Assembly (NCBI GenBank): GCA_934693235.1
Contig: CAKUUY010000007.1
Coordinates: forward strand, 16,025-80,024
Direction of reading: 5' to 3'
Length of the DNA: 64,000 nt
From: an uncultured Candidatus Melainabacteria bacterium
GTDB lineage: Bacteria; Cyanobacteriota; Vampirovibrionia; Gastranaerophilales; Gastranaerophilaceae
The notes beneath the pieces were generated by a model. It had not been told where the DNA came from, did not search any database, and saw only the letters and a list, made by a program, of their open reading frames with translations. Positions 60,261 to 64,000 of this stretch are shown here, one piece after another. How positions within the stretch are numbered: position 1 is the first letter of the stretch; the number at the start of each line of letters is the position of its first letter. A program made the translations under genes and the position numbers.

Positions 60261-60988
60261 ATCCCAAAATAATAAAAAAACAGTTTGAAAAAAGTTTTAA
60301 TTCATACGAACAAAACGCAATAGTGCAAAAAATTATGGCAGAAAAGTTGGTTAAAGAAATTTCTTCCGTAAAAACGAATTTTAATTCGATTTTAGAACTT
60401 GGTTGTGGTACGGGGATTTTAACAAAAGAGCTTATCAGAAATGTTAGCTTTAAAACATATTGTGCGAATGATTTAGTAGAAAAATCTAAAATTTGTATTG
60501 AAAAAATTATTCCCAATGCTGAATTTTGCGGAGGAAATGCTTTAAAAATTAAACCTTTTAAAGGGGTTGATTTAATAGTTTCAAATGCTATGTTTCAATG
60601 GTTTAATAACCTTGAAATAGTTGCTTCTCATTGTAAAAAACAACTGGAGCGCAAAGGAATTTTAGCATTTTCCACTTTTTCAGATAAAAATTTTAAAGAA
60701 ATTCGAGATTTGACGGGAATTTCGCTAAATTATAAAACATTTGAAGAAATAAAAAATGTTTTTGGAAATGATTTTGAAATTTTGTATGCAGAAGAATTTG
60801 AACATACTCTAAAATTTAAAACCCCGTTAGAATTGCTTGCACATATGAAAAATATCGGTGTAAATTCCTTGACGGCACAACATTGGACTTTCAAAGAAGT
60901 AAAAGATTTTTGCGATAAATACAAAGCAAAATATCCTGAAATACCTTTGACTTACGCACCTGTAATTATTGTTTGTAAGAATGTTTAA
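60251..60988 (+). CDS. bioC: Malonyl-ACP O-methyltransferase
   Basis: 245 residues. A SAM-dependent methyltransferase that primes pimelate synthesis. Motif I is ILELGCGTGILTKEL; the BioC N-terminus INPKIIKKQFEKSFNSYEQNA and VDLIVSNAMFQWFNN are typical. Overlaps bioG. Together with fabI at 54417 (the shared fatty acid cycle) this covers the early pathway; bioA, bioD and bioB are not in the window. Confidence 0.93.
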   Translation: MQINPKIIKKQFEKSFNSYEQNAIVQKIMAEKLVKEISSVKTNFNSILELGCGTGILTKELIRNVSFKTYCANDLVEKSKICIEKIIPNAEFCGGNALKIKPFKGVDLIVSNAMFQWFNNLEIVASHCKKQLERKGILAFSTFSDKNFKEIRDLTGISLNYKTFEEIKNVFGNDFEILYAEEFEHTLKFKTPLELLAHMKNIGVNSLTAQHWTFKEVKDFCDKYKAKYPEIPLTYAPVIIVCKNV

Positions 60989-61213
60989 TAAAGTTATTTG
61001 AGGTTGCTATTTCGAGGGGTTTATTGGTTTGTATTATGTCCTGCGCGAACAGCGGAAATTAATTTTAATAGATAGGGTATTTCAACACTCTTTTGAAATT
61101 TGCTAAAATATAAATAAATCTAATTACGTATTCAATTTTGTAAAAAAAAAACATATAATCTTTACATAATTTCATGTTTATTATTACATGTGGTTAAAAG
61201 GATGGAAAATTAA

Positions 61214-61858
61214 TTGCTAAACAATTTTGAAAGCTTTGATAATTCTGAAACATCAGCAAGAAAATCTGCTCTAATTCAAGAAAGAGTTGGACTTGTTTCT
61301 ACTCATATGTATAAACAGTTTTTGGATTACCAACATGCAAATGTCAATACAAATGAGATTTTTTTACGAATGATTGACAATTTGCAGATTGTTGTAGATA
61401 CTTTGAAAGAAGCGTTTTCTTCTAGAAATATCACAACTCAGAACATTTATGTTGACACAGATCCACAAAAATCAGTTGTTATCGTTAATATTCTTTGGCA
61501 CAAAATGAGTTTTACAACCAGATGTAATTATCAGCCGCAAGCTTTGTATAGAGCTGACGGGCAACACTTGTTTTCTAGCAGAATTATGGCAATTAAAGGT
61601 AACTATTATGAGCTGATGAAAGGCGTTACCGATCATGATGAAGAAATGGGTAAACTTTTAGATAATGAAGTTGCCTCTTTGTTTATCCCTCCAGAATCAA
61701 CTCAAAATTCAATTATGAAAATTCGACATTTGCCCAATAGGGAGTTTTACTTAAATCAGGTTGATGCACCTAGAGAGTTTGTTTTGAAAGTAGTAGAAAC
61801 AATTTGTGGTGGAGGTTTCTATCATGAAGAAGGTGCTAGAAAAAGTTTCAATATCTAA
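61214..61858 (+). CDS. Hypothetical protein, 214 residues, TTG start
   Basis: Probable TTG start at 61214 with AAGGA about 11 bases upstream; the first in-frame ATG is 31 codons later. It is a soluble, mixed alpha-beta protein (ESFDNSETSARKSALIQERV, VVIVNILWHKMSFTTRCNYQ, PPESTQNSIMKIRHLPNREF) with no recognised family. A TATAAT at about 61154 may be its promoter. Nine bases separate it from the convergent gene at 61867. Confidence 0.65.
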   Translation: MLNNFESFDNSETSARKSALIQERVGLVSTHMYKQFLDYQHANVNTNEIFLRMIDNLQIVVDTLKEAFSSRNITTQNIYVDTDPQKSVVIVNILWHKMSFTTRCNYQPQALYRADGQHLFSSRIMAIKGNYYELMKGVTDHDEEMGKLLDNEVASLFIPPESTQNSIMKIRHLPNREFYLNQVDAPREFVLKVVETICGGGFYHEEGARKSFNI

Positions 61859-61866
61859 TAGAAAAA

Positions 61867-62124
61867 TTAACCCTCATCGATGGAAATTTTAGAAGAAACT
61901 TCTGCAACTATACGTTGAACATCTGCCCCGCCAATTGCAACTTCAAGTATTAACGGACTGTGAATTAACACAGTTTCAGAATAATCCATTGTGTCTACAT
62001 CTATAACATTAAATTCAATAAAATCTTCACCTGCACAAATCAGTTTGCCATATTCACCACCGGTAGCCCATTTGATAAACATGTATTGATTTTCATACTC
62101 TTTCAGTTTTTCCACTAATCTCAT
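61867..62124 (-). CDS. Hypothetical small beta-rich protein, 85 residues
   Basis: A short protein: MRLVEKLKEYENQYMFIKWA, then GKLICAGEDFIEFNVIDVD and HSPLILEVAIGGADVQRIVA. The pattern of a helix followed by five strands is compatible with an Sm-like barrel, but this is a guess. It ends acidic. A ribosome binding site GGGGATGTAGG lies before the ATG. Confidence 0.7.
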   Translation of the reverse strand: MRLVEKLKEYENQYMFIKWATGGEYGKLICAGEDFIEFNVIDVDTMDYSETVLIHSPLILEVAIGGADVQRIVAEVSSKISIDEG

Positions 62125-62203
62125 CCTACATCCCCGTAAAATGTCTTACATATAATATTGTAGTGATTTATTTTTATAAGTCAATGATTTTAATGTTTTA
62201 AAC

Positions 62204-62302
62204 AAAAAAAGAAGCTGCACTCATTGGTACAGCTTGAACAATAATCTTGGGAGGAGATTTGGGGATAGTTGTACATGCATGATAGTTCAAGCATGCTTTT
62301 TT
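62204..62302. other. Two outward-facing terminator-like hairpins in an intergenic region
   Basis: On the minus strand, AAGCTG...CAGCTT (62212-62235) is followed by T7. On the plus strand, GCATG...CATGC (62277-62296) is followed by T6. No coding gene lies between them. One of them may end a short RNA; neither ends an identified gene in the right orientation. Confidence 0.4.
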
Positions 62303-62334
62303 GAGCATATATACTGTCAAAATTTTAACAAAAA

Positions 62335-62363
62335 TTTACAATTCCTTGATTTTGTGCTACAAT
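62335..62363 (+). promoter_or_regulatory. Promoter of aroQ
   Basis: TTTACA (62335-62340), 17-base spacer ending in TGC (extended -10), TACAAT (62358-62363). The transcription start near 62370 excludes the GTG at 62365 as start codon and supports ATG 62383. Confidence 0.75.
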
Positions 62364-62382
62364 AGTGATTAGAGGTAAGGGC

Positions 62383-62820
62383 ATGGAAATACTTGTAATA
62401 AACGGTGTAAATATGAATATGCTTGGGTTTCGTGAAACTGAAAAATATGGAACCCTGACATTAAAGGATTTGGAAAAAGAATTATATGCATTCTCTTTTG
62501 AACAGGGAGTTGATTTAAAAACTTATCAAAGTAATATTGAGGGCGAAATTGTTGAAAAAATCCATTCTGCAAAGGATGAAATAGATGGAATTGTTATAAA
62601 TGCCGGCGCTTACACTCATACAAGTATCGCTATAAGAGATGCGATTTCAGCAGTAAACATTCCGACAGTTGAAGTTCATATGACAAATATTTATAAAAGA
62701 GAAGAATTTAGGCATCACTCATATCTTGCTCCTGTTTGTATAGGGCAAATATCAGGATTTGGTGTAAATAGCTATAAATTAGGTATAAAATCCTTAGTTG
62801 ATTATTTGAATTGTAAATAA
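62383..62820 (+). CDS. aroQ: 3-dehydroquinate dehydratase, type II
   Basis: 145 residues, standard type II length. Third step of the shikimate pathway. Motifs: LVINGVNMNMLGFRETEKYG with the catalytic Tyr, QSNIEGEIVEKIH, INAGAYTHTSIAIRDAI, and VEVHMTNIYKREEFRHHSYLA. GAGGTAAGG ribosome binding site. Confidence 0.95.
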   Translation: MEILVINGVNMNMLGFRETEKYGTLTLKDLEKELYAFSFEQGVDLKTYQSNIEGEIVEKIHSAKDEIDGIVINAGAYTHTSIAIRDAISAVNIPTVEVHMTNIYKREEFRHHSYLAPVCIGQISGFGVNSYKLGIKSLVDYLNCK

Positions 62821-62982
62821 ATCTTAACAATAAAAGAAAAATTAGGCAATTTTTTGGGAAAGAAATACTTAGTATATACATAAGGAATATCAATAAGGAA
62901 TAGTTTAAAAGTTTTCTAATTTTTGAAACTCTTTCTCACACATCAACTCAATAGGAATTAAATATCACAGGGAGGACACCAA

Positions 62983-63222
62983 ATGGCAATAGGTGCTGAG
63001 GATTATATTGATCAATTATTGGTCAAAAAATATGCTGAAGAAAAAGTAGACAACCATGAAAATATGGAATCAATGGTTGACCCTAAAAAAATGATGGATG
63101 CGATGAATGATTACGCTAGCATGTATCGAAATATGATGAACCTTAAACAAAGGCTCAATATCGCTTGTTATGCGATAAACGCTCGTACTGCGAGATACAA
63201 CAAAACTTCCCAATATCAATAA
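62983..63222 (+). CDS. Hypothetical small helical protein, 79 residues
   Basis: A strong GGGAGG site seven bases before the ATG. Helical throughout, Met-rich (MESMVDPKKMMDAMNDYASM), ending QRLNIACYAINARTARYN. No membrane segment or family recognised. Convergence of a strong ribosome binding site and normal codon use makes it credible. Confidence 0.75.
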   Translation: MAIGAEDYIDQLLVKKYAEEKVDNHENMESMVDPKKMMDAMNDYASMYRNMMNLKQRLNIACYAINARTARYNKTSQYQ

Positions 63223-63280
63223 AAAGTTTCTGTTCTTACTTTTTTTCTGTATAATTATATGTAAAGAAAGTGAGAACAAA

Positions 63281-63838
63281 ATGGTGGGAAAAATAATCCT
63301 TGCTTCTTCTTCTCCAAGGAGAGCGGATATTCTGAAAAAACATAATATTGGATTTGAAATTATTCCGTCACCGTATGTGGAAGACCACTCGAGGACGGAT
63401 TTTTCTTATGATTTTATAGAAAATTTGGCGTATAATAAGGCAAAAGCAGTAGTTCCTTTGGTTAAAAAGCCGTCTTTGATAATAGGAGCTGATACGATTG
63501 TTGTGTTAAATGGTAAAATTCTGGGCAAACCTAGCGGGTATGACGGAGCGTTTGAGATGCTTAAAAATTTGAGTGGAAAAACCCATCACGTAGTTACTGC
63601 AATTGCTGTTGTAAATTCTGTTGATGGAAAATGCAAAATTAAGTCTACCACAAGCGAAGTCACATTTGAAAATTTGACAGATGAACAAATAAAATATTAT
63701 ATAGATAATTTCAAACCGTTTGACAAAGCCGGTTCGTATGGAATTCAAGAAATGCCTGACGGATATATAAAGTCGTTTACAGGCGATTTGGAAAACATAA
63801 TCGGGATGAGTTCAGAAACATTGCTTGGGATGTTATAA
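63281..63838 (+). CDS. maf: Maf family nucleoside triphosphate pyrophosphatase
   Basis: 185 residues. House-cleaning enzyme hydrolysing dTTP/UTP or modified pyrimidine nucleotides. Motifs: ILASSSPRRADILKK, ENLAYNKAKAV, IIGADTIVVLNGKILGKP and FKPFDKAGSYGIQE. All are in the expected order and the length is normal. A TATAAT near 63250 may be the promoter. Confidence 0.95.
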   Translation: MVGKIILASSSPRRADILKKHNIGFEIIPSPYVEDHSRTDFSYDFIENLAYNKAKAVVPLVKKPSLIIGADTIVVLNGKILGKPSGYDGAFEMLKNLSGKTHHVVTAIAVVNSVDGKCKIKSTTSEVTFENLTDEQIKYYIDNFKPFDKAGSYGIQEMPDGYIKSFTGDLENIIGMSSETLLGML

Positions 63839-63883
63839 AGAATAAAAATTTAACGCTTAACATTTACTTACGGTGGCGGTGAC

Positions 63884-63912
63884 TTGAAAAAGTTCTCTAA
63901 ATATGTTAAACT
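63884..63912 (+). promoter_or_regulatory. Conserved module promoter, class A copy 3
   Basis: TTGAAA (63884-63889), 17-base spacer ending in ATGT, TAAACT (63907-63912). The spacer sequence differs from the other copies while the boxes are kept. Confidence 0.75.
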
Positions 63913-63943
63913 GAACCTATATAGAAAACTTGGAGGAATTTAT

Positions 63944-64000
63944 ATGCAAGAAGAGATGAAAAGAGCCGTCGGGGGGGGGGCAATCACGAACGCGAATTAG
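63944..64000 (+). CDS. 18-residue leader ORF with ten-G tract (class A copy 3), at window edge
   Basis: GGAGGA, then ATG 63944 and the same 18-residue frame MQEEMKRAVGGGAITNAN, ending TAG at the last base. The downstream gene lies outside the window. By analogy with 35187 and 55383 a class A pilin-like gene should follow. Confidence 0.65.
   Translation: MQEEMKRAVGGGAITNAN
63971..63980 (+). repeat. G10 homopolymer tract
   Basis: Ten G with flanks identical to the other class A copies. Confidence 0.95.

Noticed and set aside
62365..62382. GTG at 62365 as aroQ start
   Set aside because: It lies between the -10 box and the predicted transcription start; ATG 62383 matches the family N-terminus.
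13642..63980. G tracts as pilE-type G-quadruplex recombination starters
   Set aside because: Ten uninterrupted G are marginal for an intramolecular quadruplex and no silent pilin cassettes are visible. Kept only as a remote alternative.
1..64000. CRISPR array, rRNA operon or reverse transcriptase
   Set aside because: I found no regularly spaced direct repeats, no rRNA-like segments and no RT motif. The DGR idea therefore depends on genes outside the window.

Overview
The window reads as a low-GC chromosome segment of a flagellated gut-type member of Vampirovibrionia (Melainabacteria), most likely order Gastranaerophilales. The reasons are the dense prepilin-like genes with FTLAEVLITLGIIGVVAA N-termini, a GH57 glucan branching enzyme, a membrane-anchored YvcK-type protein, flagellar genes and many small unrecognised proteins. 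The assignment is inference; no rRNA or reverse transcriptase gene is present.

Layout. 1-8.7 kb: end of purH, an unknown coiled-coil gene, and a flagellar export and basal-body cluster (fliE, fliF, a probable divergent fliG, fliH, flhA). 8.8-18.5 kb: yidD, a giant AsmA-like gene, a pilin-like gene with an unusual leader, rubrerythrin, a MalK-type ATPase and a degenerate histidine kinase. 18.5-21 kb: flgC, flgB and two rod/hook-type flg genes on the minus strand. 21-35 kb: mostly housekeeping (rqcP-like, corC-like, uvrA, queF, yraN, recF, pilT, lysS) with two tRNAs further on (Leu at 24.4 kb, Asp at 40.5 kb). 35-58.4 kb: further pilin-like loci interleaved with housekeeping genes (GH57, rpsT, pxpA, yvcK, panB-panC, rplJ-rplL, fabI). 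58.5-64 kb: a bioF-bioG-bioC operon, aroQ, maf, small genes, and a last copy of the pilin leader cut by the window edge.

The most interesting content is a repeated surface-protein module. Five places (13.55, 35.13, 50.82, 55.32 and 63.88 kb) carry the same promoter (TTGAAA, 17-base spacer, TAAA[A/C]T), then a short ORF that runs into a run of exactly ten G. With ten G the ORF ends as an 18- or 26-residue peptide. With one more G (or two fewer) the same ATG opens into a long downstream frame. At 35.2 and 55.4 kb that frame is the pilin-like protein itself, which otherwise has no ATG and no ribosome binding site. Those two proteins end in short GC-rich, NNC-codon-rich segments, following an LPT-like C-type-lectin-type domain; these look like variable regions of a diversity-generating retroelement acting from elsewhere. 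The combination (frame-gated expression plus a possibly retro-diversified tip, with a 60-base duplication of the prepilin cleavage motif) is the best candidate here for an undescribed system.

A second genome-scale feature is that several promoters place the predicted transcription start exactly on the ATG (six bases after the -10 box), which suggests common leaderless mRNAs. Interspersed palindromic repeats fill many intergenic gaps and have been drawn into the coding frames of the pilin leaders.
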